Both the position numbers and the translations under genes were made by a program. A model generated the notes under the pieces. That model saw only the letters and a program-made list of their open reading frames with translations, did not search any database and was not told the DNA's origin. A DNA stretch of 59,594 nucleotides from Deinococcus yavapaiensis KR-236 (GTDB lineage Bacteria > Deinococcota > Deinococci > Deinococcales > Deinococcaceae). Every line of letters starts with the position of its first letter. Position 1 is the first letter of the stretch. Below are positions 20,148-27,505 of the stretch, in pieces. The stretch spans positions 1-59,594 of the forward strand of contig NZ_QJSX01000020.1 in assembly GCF_003217515.1 (NCBI RefSeq), given 5' to 3'.

Positions 20148-20203
20148 GGGCTTGATGCTACCGCGCTCCGACGAAGCGAATCGTCCTTGACGTACGATGA
20201 TGC

Positions 20204-20989
20204 ATGACCGCGACTTCTGGGCTTCACGCGCTCGTCACGGGCGCGTCCTCGGGCATCGGCGTCGTATACGCGGACCGCCTCGCGGCGCGCGGCTTCGACC
20301 TCACCCTTCTCGCGCGGCGCGAAGATCGCCTGCGTGACGTCGCCCGCGACTTGTCGGCGCGGCACGGCGTCACGGCGGACGTGCTCGCCGCCGACCTCGC
20401 CGAGTCGGCCGACGTGCGCCGCGTCGAGGAGTACCTGCGCGTGCACGGCACGGACTTCCTCGTGAACAACGCGGGCTTCGCGGTGTACCGCCCGCTCGCG
20501 GACCTTCCCGAGGACACCGTCGAGGAGATGATCCTCGTGAACGTCCTCGCGCTCGCCCGCCTCACGCGCGCCGCCTTGCCGGGGATGCTGGCGCGCGGCC
20601 GAGGCACGATCGTCAACGTGTCGTCGGGCCTGTCGTGGCGCCCGTTTCGCACGAACGCCACGTACAGCGGCACGAAAGCGTTCGTCAACAACTTCACGCG
20701 GGCCCTCGCCGAGGAGGTCGAAGGCACGAACGTCAAAGTGCAACTCCTCGTGCCGGGCGTGATTCGCACGGAGTTCCACGACACGTCGGGCACCGACCTC
20801 GACCGTCTTCCGCCCGGCATGATCATGGAGGCGCCCGACCTCGTGGACGCGTCCTTGAAAGGCTTGGATCTCGGCGAGTTGGTGTGCGTGCCCGCCCAGC
20901 CGGACCCGGAGGTCATCGCGCGCGTCTTCGAGGCGCAACTCGCTGCCTCGCCGAGGTCGGGCGAGGTGGCGCCGCGTTACCGATCCTGA
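20204..20989 (+). CDS. short-chain dehydrogenase, DltE/YqjQ-like
   Basis: This 261-aa classical SDR has TGASSGIG, ADLA, NNAGFAVY, catalytic Ser in NVSSGLSW and YSGTK. LLARREDRL after strand 2 suggests NADP(H). TACGAT (20193-20198) ends 5 bases before the ATG: leaderless. Divergent from the MFS gene. Substrate unknown. Confidence 0.88.
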   Translation: MTATSGLHALVTGASSGIGVVYADRLAARGFDLTLLARREDRLRDVARDLSARHGVTADVLAADLAESADVRRVEEYLRVHGTDFLVNNAGFAVYRPLADLPEDTVEEMILVNVLALARLTRAALPGMLARGRGTIVNVSSGLSWRPFRTNATYSGTKAFVNNFTRALAEEVEGTNVKVQLLVPGVIRTEFHDTSGTDLDRLPPGMIMEAPDLVDASLKGLDLGELVCVPAQPDPEVIARVFEAQLAASPRSGEVAPRYRS

Positions 20990-20993
20990 ATTC

Positions 20994-21809
20994 CTACTTC
21001 ACTCGCAGCGTCCCCCAGTCCACACCCTCGGGCTCTTTCGGGAAGCGTGGATTCATGCGTTCCAGCGTTTCGACGAGGACGCGCGCCACGACGAGGTCCC
21101 GGTACCACTTGCGGTTCGCCGGAATCACGTACCACGGCGCGTGCTCGGCGCTGGTATCTCCGATGAGGTCGTCGTACGCCGCTTGATAGTCGTCCCAACG
21201 CTCGCGTTCGTCAAGGTCGCCGAGTTGGAACTTCCAGCGCTTCTCGGGGTCGTCCACCCGGGCTTGCAGGCGTTCTCGCTGCTCCTCTTTGGAGATGTGC
21301 AGAAAAAACTTCACGATCGTCGTTCCTTCGCGGGCGAGGTGACGCTCGAAATCACGAATGGCCTCCACGCGCTGCCGAAGTGCCTCCTCGTCCAGCGTGC
21401 CGTGCACGCGCGGCACGAGAACGTCCTCGTAGTGCGAGCGGTTGAACAAGCCGATCGTCCCGCGTGGCGGCGTCTTGGCGTGCACACGCCACAAGAAGTC
21501 GTGCCGCGCCTCCTCGTCCGTGGGTCGCTTGAAACTCGTGACGGTCACGCCCGCCGGGTTCACGCCGCTCATCACGTGCTTCACGGCGCCGTCCTTGCCG
21601 CCCGCGTCCATCGCCTGCAGTACGACCAGGAGGGCTTGCCGTCCCTCGGCGTAGAGACGTTCTTGCCACTCGGCGAGGCGCGCGACGAGGACGCGCGTCT
21701 CTTCGCGCGCCCTCGCCTTGCCGTCTTCGCCCGCGTACGCTCCACGCTCGTTCGGATCGCGTTTCCGCAAGTTCGCTCGCTCGTCAGGCTTCACCCGTTC
21801 GCTCGACAT
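20994..21809 (-). CDS. ppk2: polyphosphate kinase 2 (PPK2)
   Basis: This 271-aa cytoplasmic enzyme transfers phosphate between polyphosphate and nucleotides. It has Walker A DAGGKDGAVKH, the VTSFKRPT segment, Walker B-like FNRSHYEDV and the lid Lys/Arg region RWKFQLGD. The single-domain architecture and GVNPAGVTVTSFKRPT resemble the D. radiodurans class III enzyme (AMP/ADP to ATP). TACAGT (21820-21815) lies 5 bases before the ATG: leaderless. Confidence 0.93.
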   Translation of the reverse strand: MSSERVKPDERANLRKRDPNERGAYAGEDGKARAREETRVLVARLAEWQERLYAEGRQALLVVLQAMDAGGKDGAVKHVMSGVNPAGVTVTSFKRPTDEEARHDFLWRVHAKTPPRGTIGLFNRSHYEDVLVPRVHGTLDEEALRQRVEAIRDFERHLAREGTTIVKFFLHISKEEQRERLQARVDDPEKRWKFQLGDLDERERWDDYQAAYDDLIGDTSAEHAPWYVIPANRKWYRDLVVARVLVETLERMNPRFPKEPEGVDWGTLRVK

Positions 21810-21904
21810 GCCTCACTGTAGAGGGGACGCGCGGTCGTCTGCCTTGACGCTTTCCTGCGATTCGGCCGCCATCGTCCTCGCCGGTCCTTTCGGGGCCGCG
21901 CGAC

Positions 21905-23578
21905 CTAGTCCGCTTCCTTCGGGCTGGGAAGCGCGCTCGGCGAACTTCCGAGAAGGGTTGCTGCCTCGACGTCCAACACGAGGTCGCCGAGCGGGGCGCC
22001 GTTGGTGGCATTCGAGGCGCCTTCCACGCTTCGCTCTCCATCTCTATTGGCGTGGAAGGCTTTGCGGGCGCGCTTGTCTTCGTACAAGGCGGCGTCGGCT
22101 CGCTCCAAGACGTCTTCGAGCGTCTCGGCGTCTCGAGGCCAGCAGGCCACGCCGAACGACACGCCCGCCTCGGGGAAGCCCGCCGTGCGCGCGGTCGCGA
22201 CGGCCGGGTCGATCGACGCCAAGACGCGCGCGCGTGCCCCCGAAGGCCCGTCCTCCTCGCCGAGCGGCAGCAGCAGCGCGAACTCGTCGCCGCCAAGCCG
22301 AAAGGCGCTCACGCCCACGGGCAGATGCGCCGCGAGGGTGGAGCCGAAGATGCGCAGTAACGCGTCGCCCGCCGCGTGACCGCGCGTGTCGTTCACGCAC
22401 TTGAGTCCGTCCACGTCCAGCATCGCCACCACGATGGGAAGCGCGCGCTCGGCGACTTGCTCCAAGGCTTCGTCCAAGGCTCGACGGTTGGCGAGGCCCG
22501 TCAGAAGGTCGGTGCGAGACGCCGCCCGAGCGGCGCGCGTCTGCTCGCGAACGCCCAGAGCGTAGCGGATGGCCCGCGTCGCCGTCGCCAACAGCTGACG
22601 GTCGCGTTCCGTCCAGCGCCGCGCTTCTCGCAACCGGCCCAGCACCAAGACGTAGTGCGCTCCGTCGAACTCGCCGAGGGGCAGCCACGCGACGGCCTGC
22701 AAGCCCGCCTCGACGAGTTCGGGCAGAGCGCCCCGTTCCTGCTCGTACGCCGACGTGAACGAGGGCCGGGAATCGTTCGCCGCACGCCACGACGCTCCAC
22801 CTGTCTCGCCGCGCCGCGTGGGAATCGCGTGTGTGAGCGCGTCGGCGGCGTCGTCCCTCGCCCAGATCGTCTCGAAGGTCACCGAATCGTCACGCGACGC
22901 GCTGAGGTTGCACCATTCGACGTCGATGGCGCGTGAAAGCAGTTCCAGCGCGTGCGACGCGAGTTCGGCGGGCGGCAACTCGAGTTGCGCGAGGCTCGTG
23001 ATGCCGAGCAGCGTGTCGCTCATGAGCTGTGTGCTGCGCAGCGTCCGCACGAGCGCTTCTTTCGCGCTCGCTTCGCGTTGCAGCTCCAGCGTCTTGCGGC
23101 GTAACTCCAACTCGTCGAACGCTATGGCCGCGAGGTGCTCCAAGCTTTCGCGCTCTACGTCGCTCACGCTGCCCCTCGGCGCGTAATCGAGCACGCAGAT
23201 GACGCCGATGTTGAAGCCGTCGTGCGTCTTGATGGGCGCGCCCGAGTAGAACCGCACGCCTTTCGTCTGCGTGACCGTCGGGAAGGCCGCGAAGTGCGGA
23301 TCGCTCGAAAGGTCCAAGACGGTCAGGACGGCGTTCGATTCGATCGTGCGCGCGCACAAGGACAGCGAGCGGTCGTGGTGCGAGACGTCGATGCCGTAGC
23401 ACGCTTTCGAGAAGGTGTATTGATCCGCCACGAAGTTCACCAAGGCGATGGGGGCGCCGAACACGGCCGCCGCGAGTTTGGCGAGGCGATCGAAGGCGTC
23501 CTCGGGGAGCGTGTCGAGGATGGCGTAGCGGGCCAGCGCCTCCAATCGACGTTGCTCGTACCCGATGGGTTCGTTCAT
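21905..23578 (-). CDS. GAF-GAF-GGDEF diguanylate cyclase
   Basis: The protein has 557 aa. The N-terminal GAF (residues ~25-160) begins with EQRRLEALARYAILDTLPE, typical of GAF sensors; a second GAF-like region spans ~200-340. The C-terminal GGDEF domain (~360-520) has TDLLTGLANRR, LDVDGLKCVNDTRGH and RLGGDEFALLL, so it is predicted active for c-di-GMP synthesis. I see no RxxD inhibitory site before GGDEF. Soluble. The last ~40 residues are a non-conserved tail. Confidence 0.9.
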   Translation of the reverse strand: MNEPIGYEQRRLEALARYAILDTLPEDAFDRLAKLAAAVFGAPIALVNFVADQYTFSKACYGIDVSHHDRSLSLCARTIESNAVLTVLDLSSDPHFAAFPTVTQTKGVRFYSGAPIKTHDGFNIGVICVLDYAPRGSVSDVERESLEHLAAIAFDELELRRKTLELQREASAKEALVRTLRSTQLMSDTLLGITSLAQLELPPAELASHALELLSRAIDVEWCNLSASRDDSVTFETIWARDDAADALTHAIPTRRGETGGASWRAANDSRPSFTSAYEQERGALPELVEAGLQAVAWLPLGEFDGAHYVLVLGRLREARRWTERDRQLLATATRAIRYALGVREQTRAARAASRTDLLTGLANRRALDEALEQVAERALPIVVAMLDVDGLKCVNDTRGHAAGDALLRIFGSTLAAHLPVGVSAFRLGGDEFALLLPLGEEDGPSGARARVLASIDPAVATARTAGFPEAGVSFGVACWPRDAETLEDVLERADAALYEDKRARKAFHANRDGERSVEGASNATNGAPLGDLVLDVEAATLLGSSPSALPSPKEAD

Positions 23579-23601
23579 GGATTATTGATTCTAACCGTTT
23601 A

Positions 23602-23624
23602 AAGCTCTCACATTCTGAGAGCTT
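23602..23624. terminator. terminator after CDF exporter
   Basis: AAGCTCTCA-CATTC-TGAGAGCTT, a 9-bp stem. Read leftward it ends in CTTTAAA and lies just after the CDF gene and before the GGDEF start. Confidence 0.65.
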
Positions 23625-23646
23625 CGTGGTGCCGCTCGCGTCGACA

Positions 23647-24534
23647 TCACAACACCAGCACGCCCTTGTGCTCGATCTTGCCTTCGGGCTCCACGTGAAT
23701 CGTCACGGCGGCGTCCTCCAACTCGCGCTTCAACTCTTCCTCCAAGCGGTCGCAGATATCATGCGCGGCCCGCACGGACATGTCGCCCGGCACGACGAGG
23801 TGGAATTCCACGAAGGTGACGCGGCCCGCGTGCCGGGTGCGAACGTCGTGCGCTTCGAGGGCGCCTTCGGCGTGCGTGCTGATCACCTCGCGAATGCGCT
23901 GCACCGTCTCTGCCGGAGCCGCCTCGTCCATCAAACCGCTGACCGAGTCTCGCACGAGGCCCCAACCCGACCACAACACGTTCAAAGCCACGAGACCCGC
24001 CAAGACCGCGTCGAGACGCGTCACGCCCGTCACGCTCGCCAAAATCACGCCGACCAGCACGCCGACCGACGTCACGACGTCCGCCATGAGGTGCTTGCCG
24101 TCCGCCGTCAACGCCGGAGAGCGCCGCAGGCGCCCTTCTCGCGCCAGCAACGTCGCCCACACGCCGTTCAGAAGTGACGCCGCCGCGCTCACGAGGAGGC
24201 CCGCGAGCGGCAAGTCGAGCGGCTTCGGATTCGCAAACGCGCCGTACGCCTCGCGCATGATCGCGAGCGCGGCGATCACTACCAAGACGCCCTCGATGAC
24301 CGCCGAGAAGTACTCGGCCTTGGTGTGCCCGTACGGGTGGTTCGTGTCGGCGGGCCGCGCACTCACCCACAACGCCACGAACGCCGCCACCGCCGCGACG
24401 ACGTTGATGATGCTTTCCAACGCGTCCGAGAACAAGGCGACGCTGCCCGTGACGAAGTACGCCGCGAACTTGAGGGCGAGGACGAGCACGCCGATGACGA
24501 TGCTGCCGAGTGCGAGTCGAGCGGTGCGGTTCAA
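23647..24534 (-). CDS. cation diffusion facilitator (Zn/Fe/Mn exporter, FieF-like)
   Basis: This 295-aa membrane protein has six hydrophobic segments. Helix 2 has SVALFSDALESIINV (two metal Asp) and helix 5 ADGKHLMADVVTSVG (His and Asp), giving the D-D-H-D transport site of FieF-type carriers. The C-terminal ~85 residues are the cytoplasmic ferredoxin-like dimer domain (RHAGRVTFVEFHLVVPGDMSV). I choose the TTG at 24534 because GAGGAG lies 7 bases upstream; no ATG fits. Confidence 0.88.
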   Translation of the reverse strand: MNRTARLALGSIVIGVLVLALKFAAYFVTGSVALFSDALESIINVVAAVAAFVALWVSARPADTNHPYGHTKAEYFSAVIEGVLVVIAALAIMREAYGAFANPKPLDLPLAGLLVSAAASLLNGVWATLLAREGRLRRSPALTADGKHLMADVVTSVGVLVGVILASVTGVTRLDAVLAGLVALNVLWSGWGLVRDSVSGLMDEAAPAETVQRIREVISTHAEGALEAHDVRTRHAGRVTFVEFHLVVPGDMSVRAAHDICDRLEEELKRELEDAAVTIHVEPEGKIEHKGVLVL

Positions 24535-24620
24535 GCGAAGGCTCCTCGAAGGAAAAGGAAATCGCCCGGCCGGGCGTCCTCTCAAGCTAGCACTTCCAAA
24601 TGAGCCGCCTTTCCCCCGAA

Positions 24621-24648
24621 CCTCCTCTCCCGGCGCGAGGAGAGGAGG
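24621..24648. terminator. GC-rich hairpin between rsr and CDF gene
   Basis: A 10-bp stem CCTCCTCTCC / GGAGAGGAGG encloses an 8-base loop, directly after the rsr stop in the leftward direction. It has no T-run, so it is more likely an attenuator or 3'-end stabiliser than a strong terminator. Confidence 0.5.
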
Positions 24649-24656
24649 GGGGTTCG

Positions 24657-26249
24657 TCACAACTTCCCAGCGGCGAACTCCGTCATGATCCTCGGAGCGG
24701 ACGTGTCGAAACCGACGAGGTCGAGCATCCCGGCGTCCGTCGGGTCGGCGATGGAAAAGCGCGTGGCCGTCATCCCGACCACGATGAGGCGCGCGCCGAT
24801 CCCCATCTTCTGGCGGTACTCGCGAAGGGCCATGATCGGCTGGACCTTGCCCGCCCACGTCTCGTTGTCCGTGTACACCACGAACACGTCCGCCTCCACC
24901 TTGTTGCGCGTCGCCCACAGCATGGGAAGCGCGCAGTCCGTCGCGCCGAAGTTGTGCTGCTGCAGCTTCTTCGTGACGACGTCCAGAGAGTCGTTGGGAC
25001 GCAACGCGAGGTCGGCGAACGTGCTCGTGAAGCCCATGGCGACGCTGGAGCGTTCGGTGCGGTACGTGACCATGCTCATCGCCGCCGCCGCGACGTTCGG
25101 CGTGAGACCGGGCACCCCGGCGACCGTTCCGCAGCTCATCGAGCCCGACACGTCGATGCCGAGCAAGAAGCGCTTGTTCGCGGGCTGAACCGCCCCGAAC
25201 GCCAGATAGAACGCTTCTTCGAGCGCGTCTACCACGCGCGGCACGGCCGTCCACTCGCCGCCGCCCTTCACGCCCCGCCCCGCCTTGTACACCAGCAGGG
25301 CCTTCAACACATCGACGGGGTGGACACGACCCTTGCGAAGGGCGCTCTCGTTCGTGAGGCGCTTCGTCACACGCTCGATCACGTCCCACGCGCCGAGCTT
25401 CAGCAAGCCGACGCGCGAGAGGTTCCCGAGGTTGCGCAACGTCCACGTGACGCCGTTCGTCTCCAAAGCCGCCTCGTACACCTCGCGGCCGCGCAGGTGC
25501 GTCGGTACCGCTTCGATCGGCAGGCCGTACGCGCGCATGAGGTGCGCCGCGTCCGCGTCGGACGCCGCCTGCAAGGCCAGCAGATGCCCCTCGATGACGC
25601 GAAGCGCGTCGTCGGACGCGCCTTCCAGCACGCCGTCCACCATGAACTTGAACACGGCGTTGCGAAGGCCGTCATCGGTCTTCGGGTGCGCGAGTCGCAA
25701 AGCGTCCGCGTGCGTCCAGCCGTCACGCGCCTTGTACTTCACCGCCCACAAGGCCAACTTCTCGATCGGGACGCCGAGGTACACGTTGGCGATGCCTTCA
25801 CGCGTCAAGCGACCCCACCCGCCGAACTCCTTGGCGAACGCGAGGAAGTGCAGCAGGTGCGTTCCCGTGCGCGCCAAGATCGGCAGGGCGTTCCACGCGG
25901 CCTTGCGGGCCTCCAAGTCACCGAGCTTCGCGACCGCCGCGAGGGCGAGGAGCGACGGATCGGCCTTCGGCGCGCGGTTCTCGTTGGCCACGTCCACGAT
26001 GAGCTGCACGGCCCGCAGACCGTTCTCGCGGGCGTACTTCGTCACGAAGCTCGTCTCGAGCTTCGTCTGCGCGCGCTCGCTGGCGTAGAAGGTGCCGCCC
26101 TCCGTCCCGAGAATCAAGAAGCGCAGGAAGCGCGTCTCGTCGGACACCGCGAACACGTAGCCGCCCGCATTGTTGCGCACTTGGTCGGCGCGCATCTTCT
26201 CGCGCTGCGTGGCGCGCTTCGGGGAGATCGCGTTGAGGTAGTTCTTCAT
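24657..26249 (-). CDS. rsr: Ro60 orthologue Rsr (TROVE + vWA RNA-binding ring)
   Basis: The protein has 530 aa, the length of D. radiodurans Rsr. The N-terminal ~340 residues are the TROVE HEAT-repeat ring (VSDETRFLRFLILGTEGGTFY, GGWGRLTREGIANVYLG, GRVHPVDVLKALLVYKAG). The C-terminal von Willebrand A domain has a MIDAS GIDVSGSMS near residue 365 and VVYTDNETW. Ro proteins bind Y RNAs on the outer ring surface and misfolded or processed RNAs in the hole, and in Deinococcus cooperate with RNases in rRNA maturation and stress. GGAGGG lies 11 bases before the ATG. Directly upstream on the same strand is the tRNA/Y-like RNA array, so array and rsr are probably one transcript. Confidence 0.96.
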   Translation of the reverse strand: MKNYLNAISPKRATQREKMRADQVRNNAGGYVFAVSDETRFLRFLILGTEGGTFYASERAQTKLETSFVTKYARENGLRAVQLIVDVANENRAPKADPSLLALAAVAKLGDLEARKAAWNALPILARTGTHLLHFLAFAKEFGGWGRLTREGIANVYLGVPIEKLALWAVKYKARDGWTHADALRLAHPKTDDGLRNAVFKFMVDGVLEGASDDALRVIEGHLLALQAASDADAAHLMRAYGLPIEAVPTHLRGREVYEAALETNGVTWTLRNLGNLSRVGLLKLGAWDVIERVTKRLTNESALRKGRVHPVDVLKALLVYKAGRGVKGGGEWTAVPRVVDALEEAFYLAFGAVQPANKRFLLGIDVSGSMSCGTVAGVPGLTPNVAAAAMSMVTYRTERSSVAMGFTSTFADLALRPNDSLDVVTKKLQQHNFGATDCALPMLWATRNKVEADVFVVYTDNETWAGKVQPIMALREYRQKMGIGARLIVVGMTATRFSIADPTDAGMLDLVGFDTSAPRIMTEFAAGKL

Positions 26250-26311
26250 CGAAATCGGCCCTCCTTTCGGGCTAAGGGCTGCGCCGCGTGTGCCGCGAAC
26301 AGCCGGAATGA

Positions 26312-26409
26312 GGGGAGGCCAGGAATCGAACCCGAGAACCTTCGAGCGTCGGCCCGAAGCGGGCGAGGATGCCGAAGGAAGACTGCCCGCCAAGATGGGC
26401 GACCACCCC
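26312..26409 (-). ncRNA. tRNA-like unit A: Y-type hairpin replaces the anticodon arm
   Basis: The acceptor is GGGGTGG / CCTCCCC (one T-T mismatch), the D arm GCCC-loop-GGGC, and the T arm TCGGG-TTCGATT-CCTGG. Between D and T arms there is no anticodon stem-loop; instead a 40-base hairpin (26339-26378) has outer stem CCTTCG / CGAAGG and the inner UCGCCC / GGGCCGA helix with bulged C. It is the unit closest to rsr. A tRNA mimic carrying a Ro-type helix is what YrlA-type bacterial Y RNAs look like, though here as an insert rather than at the ends. Confidence 0.65.
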
Positions 26410-26419
26410 GAGAGACGTT

Positions 26420-26546
26420 GGGAACGGGTGGGATTCGAACCCACGACCTTACGATCCCGATCACCCTCGAACGTCGGCCCGAACGGGCGAGTGAAGCCGA
26501 GGAGCCGCCGAAGCGGTCGTACGCTCTCCCGCTGAGCCACCGTTCC
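26420..26546 (-). tRNA. tRNA-Pro(CGG)-like with 55-base insert
   Basis: The acceptor is GGAACGG / CCGTTCC, D arm GCTC / GAGC, T arm GTGGG-TTCGAAT-CCCAC, anticodon stem TACGA / TCGTA and loop ATCGGGA (anticodon CGG, G37). After the 5' anticodon stem, 55 bases (26462-26516) intervene: a CCGC-TTCG-GCGG hairpin and the Y-type hairpin (UCGCCC / GGGCCGA). Without removal of the insert the loop cannot form normally. G1-C72 replaces the C1-G72 usual in bacterial tRNA-Pro, and no CCA is encoded. Confidence 0.65.
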
Positions 26547-26573
26547 CGAGTTGTGCGTGCGGCCTTTCGGCCT

Positions 26574-26696
26574 TGGTGGAGCGGGCCGGATTCGAACCGG
26601 CGACCAGGCCATTAGAAGTGGTAACCCTCGAGCGTCGGCCCTACAGGCAAGGAATGCCGAGGGGTTTTCCTGCTCTACCAACTGAGCTACCGCCCC
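26574..26696 (-). tRNA. tRNA-Arg(UCU) with 47-base insert in the anticodon stem
   Basis: An otherwise near-canonical tRNA: acceptor GGGGCGG / CCGCTCC with encoded CCA, D arm GCTC-AGTTGGTA-GAGC, T arm GCCGG-TTCGAAT-CCGGC. The anticodon stem GGCCA / TGGCC with loop CTTCTAA (UCU) is complete only if positions 26622-26668 are removed, splitting the stem as GG|CCA. The insert is the Y-type hairpin (outer CCCTCG / CGAGGG, inner UUGCCU-GUA-GGGCCGA). The insertion site (28/29) is not the 37/38 site of ordinary tRNA introns. Confidence 0.75.
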
Positions 26697-26702
26697 ACGA
26701 AG

Positions 26703-26776
26703 TGCGCCCAGCGAGACTCGAACTCGCACTGGCGCGGCTCTGAACCGCGTTCCTCTACCGCTTGGGATACAGGCGC
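26703..26776 (-). tRNA. class I tRNA with Leu anticodon CAG
   Basis: 74 bases: acceptor GCGCCTG / TGGGCGC, D arm TCCC-loop-AGGA (one mismatch), anticodon arm CGCGG-TTCAGAG-CCGCG (CAG), 5-base variable loop CCAGT, T arm GCGAG-TTCGAGT-CTCGC. Normal bacterial tRNA-Leu has a long variable arm; this short-variable form resembles Leu tRNAs of some phage tRNA arrays. No insert; CCA not encoded. Confidence 0.75.
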
Positions 26777-26780
26777 ATGA

Positions 26781-26854
26781 TGCTTCGAGCGGGACTCGAA
26801 CCCGCACTGATCGCGCTCTCGACGCGACTCCTCTGCCGATTGGGATACCGAAGC
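26781..26854 (-). tRNA. class I tRNA with Leu anticodon GAG
   Basis: Sister of the preceding unit: acceptor GCTTCGG / TCGAAGC, same D-arm pattern, anticodon arm TCGCG-TCGAGAG-CGCGA (GAG, with C instead of the invariant U33), variable TCAGT, T arm GCGGG-TTCGAGT-CCCGC. The U33C change would impair decoding. Only four bases separate it from the next unit. Confidence 0.7.
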
Positions 26855-26860
26855 GAAAAA

Positions 26861-26930
26861 AGCAGGTCGAAGGGTTCGCACCTCCATCTTCCGCGCGGAA
26901 CGCGGGCGTCCTGCGTTGAACGAGACCTGC
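26861..26930 (-). tRNA. tRNA-Gly(UCC)-like, degenerate
   Basis: 70 bases: acceptor GCAGGTC / GACCTGC (7/7), D arm GTTC / GGAC with a shortened loop lacking GG, anticodon arm CCCGC-GTTCCGC-GCGGA (UCC, four pairs), T stem GGAGG / CCTTC with loop TGCGAAC instead of TTCGANN. Loss of the D-loop GG and T-loop UU predicts a poor tertiary fold. Confidence 0.6.
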
Positions 26931-26936
26931 GAGAGG

Positions 26937-27008
26937 AACTGCCAGCCGGACTCGAACCGGCGTTTCCCGACTGAGAATCGAGCGTCCTGACCGCTAGACG
27001 ACGGCAGC
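26937..27008 (-). tRNA. tRNA-Glu(CUC)
   Basis: 72 bases: acceptor GCTGCCG / TGGCAGT (G-U ends), D arm GTCT / GGAC typical of Glu, anticodon arm CTCGA-TTCTCAG-TCGGG (CUC), T arm GCCGG-TTCGAGT-CCGGC. No insert and no encoded CCA. A truncated Y-type motif (TTGTCCGACGCTC) lies immediately 5' of it at 27015-27027. Confidence 0.75.
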
Positions 27009-27034
27009 GAACGAAGAGCGTCGGACAAGGTGAA

Positions 27035-27119
27035 GTTCACGGAGCGGTCTCGCGACCGGGGAGTCGAACCCCCACGCCTCACGCGGAGACGTCTTTGACC
27101 GAGGAAAGAGAACCGTGAA
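27035..27119 (-). ncRNA. tRNA-like unit H, extra hairpin between T arm and acceptor
   Basis: The acceptor is TTCACGG / CCGTGAA (7/7), D arm CTTT-CCTCGGTC-AAAG, anticodon-like arm CGTCT-CCGCGTG-AGGCG (GCG at the anticodon position, C33), T-loop TTCGACT in a GGGG / CCCC stem. A GGTC-GCGA-GACC tetraloop hairpin is inserted before the 3' acceptor strand. The unit is flanked 5' by GGGCCGAACG and 3' by CTTCACCTTGTCC, i.e. both strands of the Ro-type helix in true Y-RNA order. Confidence 0.55.
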
Positions 27120-27164
27120 CGTTCGGCCCGACGCGAGAAGTCGAAATCCCACGGGCAAGGATGA

Positions 27165-27258
27165 ATCAGGGAACGGCGCCGCTTCGACGGAGGGAGTCGA
27201 ACCCTCGACGTTCCCTTCGGAACGCTTCCCGCGCCTGACTTGGTGAAATAACCCTGAT
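27165..27258 (-). ncRNA. tRNA-Ser-like unit I with Y-type flanks
   Basis: The acceptor is ATCAGGG / CCCTGAT (7/7) and T arm GAGGG-TTCGACT-CCCTC. An anticodon-like loop CGGGAAG (GGA, Ser) overlaps a CGTTCC / GGAACG stem resembling the long variable arm of Ser tRNAs. Eighteen extra bases separate T arm and 3' acceptor. GGGCCGAAGC precedes it and TTCATCCTTGCCC follows it, giving Y-RNA strand order around the module. The D arm is not recognisable. Confidence 0.5.
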
Positions 27259-27283
27259 GCTTCGGCCCGAAGGCGAGCGAACG

Positions 27284-27358
27284 TGGCGGCCTCGAAGGGA
27301 ATCGAACCCTCGTTTCCCGGGAGACAACCGGGTGTCCTGACCGTTGAACGACGAGGCC
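27284..27358 (-). tRNA. tRNA-Asp(GUC)
   Basis: The acceptor is GGCCTCG / CGAGGCC with G73 and encoded CCA, D arm GTTC / GGAC with GG, anticodon arm CCCGG-TTGTCTC-CCGGG (GUC), variable AAAC, T arm GAGGG-TTCGATT-CCCTT. It looks functional except that position 37 is U rather than a purine. No insert. Confidence 0.8.
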
Positions 27359-27365
27359 TCGCAAA

Positions 27366-27437
27366 GGCACCCTGTAAAGCTCGAATCCGCGACGGTCCCC
27401 TCAAGGGCGGGACGCTTCGGCAGCGGAGCCAGGGGCC
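27366..27437 (-). ncRNA. tRNA-like unit L (Lys CUU-like anticodon arm)
   Basis: The acceptor is GGCCCCTG / CAGGGTGCC (bulged T), small D-like hairpin CGCT-GCCGA-AGCG, and anticodon-like stem GTCCC / GGGAC around CCCTTGA. A T-loop TTCGAGC sits in a poorly paired stem. Strongly degenerate; the Lys assignment is tentative. Confidence 0.4.
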
Positions 27438-27464
27438 GAAAGAATTCGCTTCGGGCAAGGGGTG

Positions 27465-27505
27465 ACCGACGGACGTGTTTTGATTTTCAATCAATAACCG
27501 TCGAT
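27465..27505 (-). ncRNA. minimal unit K: acceptor stem plus Phe(GAA) anticodon arm only
   Basis: 41 bases. An 8-bp stem (ATCGACGG / CCGTCGGT) directly carries a TTGA-TTGAAAA-TCAA stem-loop, the anticodon arm of tRNA-Phe (GAA, U33, A37). D and T arms are absent. It is flanked by GGGCCGAAG on its 5' side and CACCCCTTGCCC on its 3' side, the Y-RNA strand order. Confidence 0.55.

Noticed and set aside
26462..26668. Inserts in tRNA-Pro and tRNA-Arg as group I introns or archaeal bulge-helix-bulge introns
   Set aside because: At 47-55 bases they are far too short for group I introns, the insertion points are not the usual 37/38 site, and I see no bulge-helix-bulge motif at the junctions.
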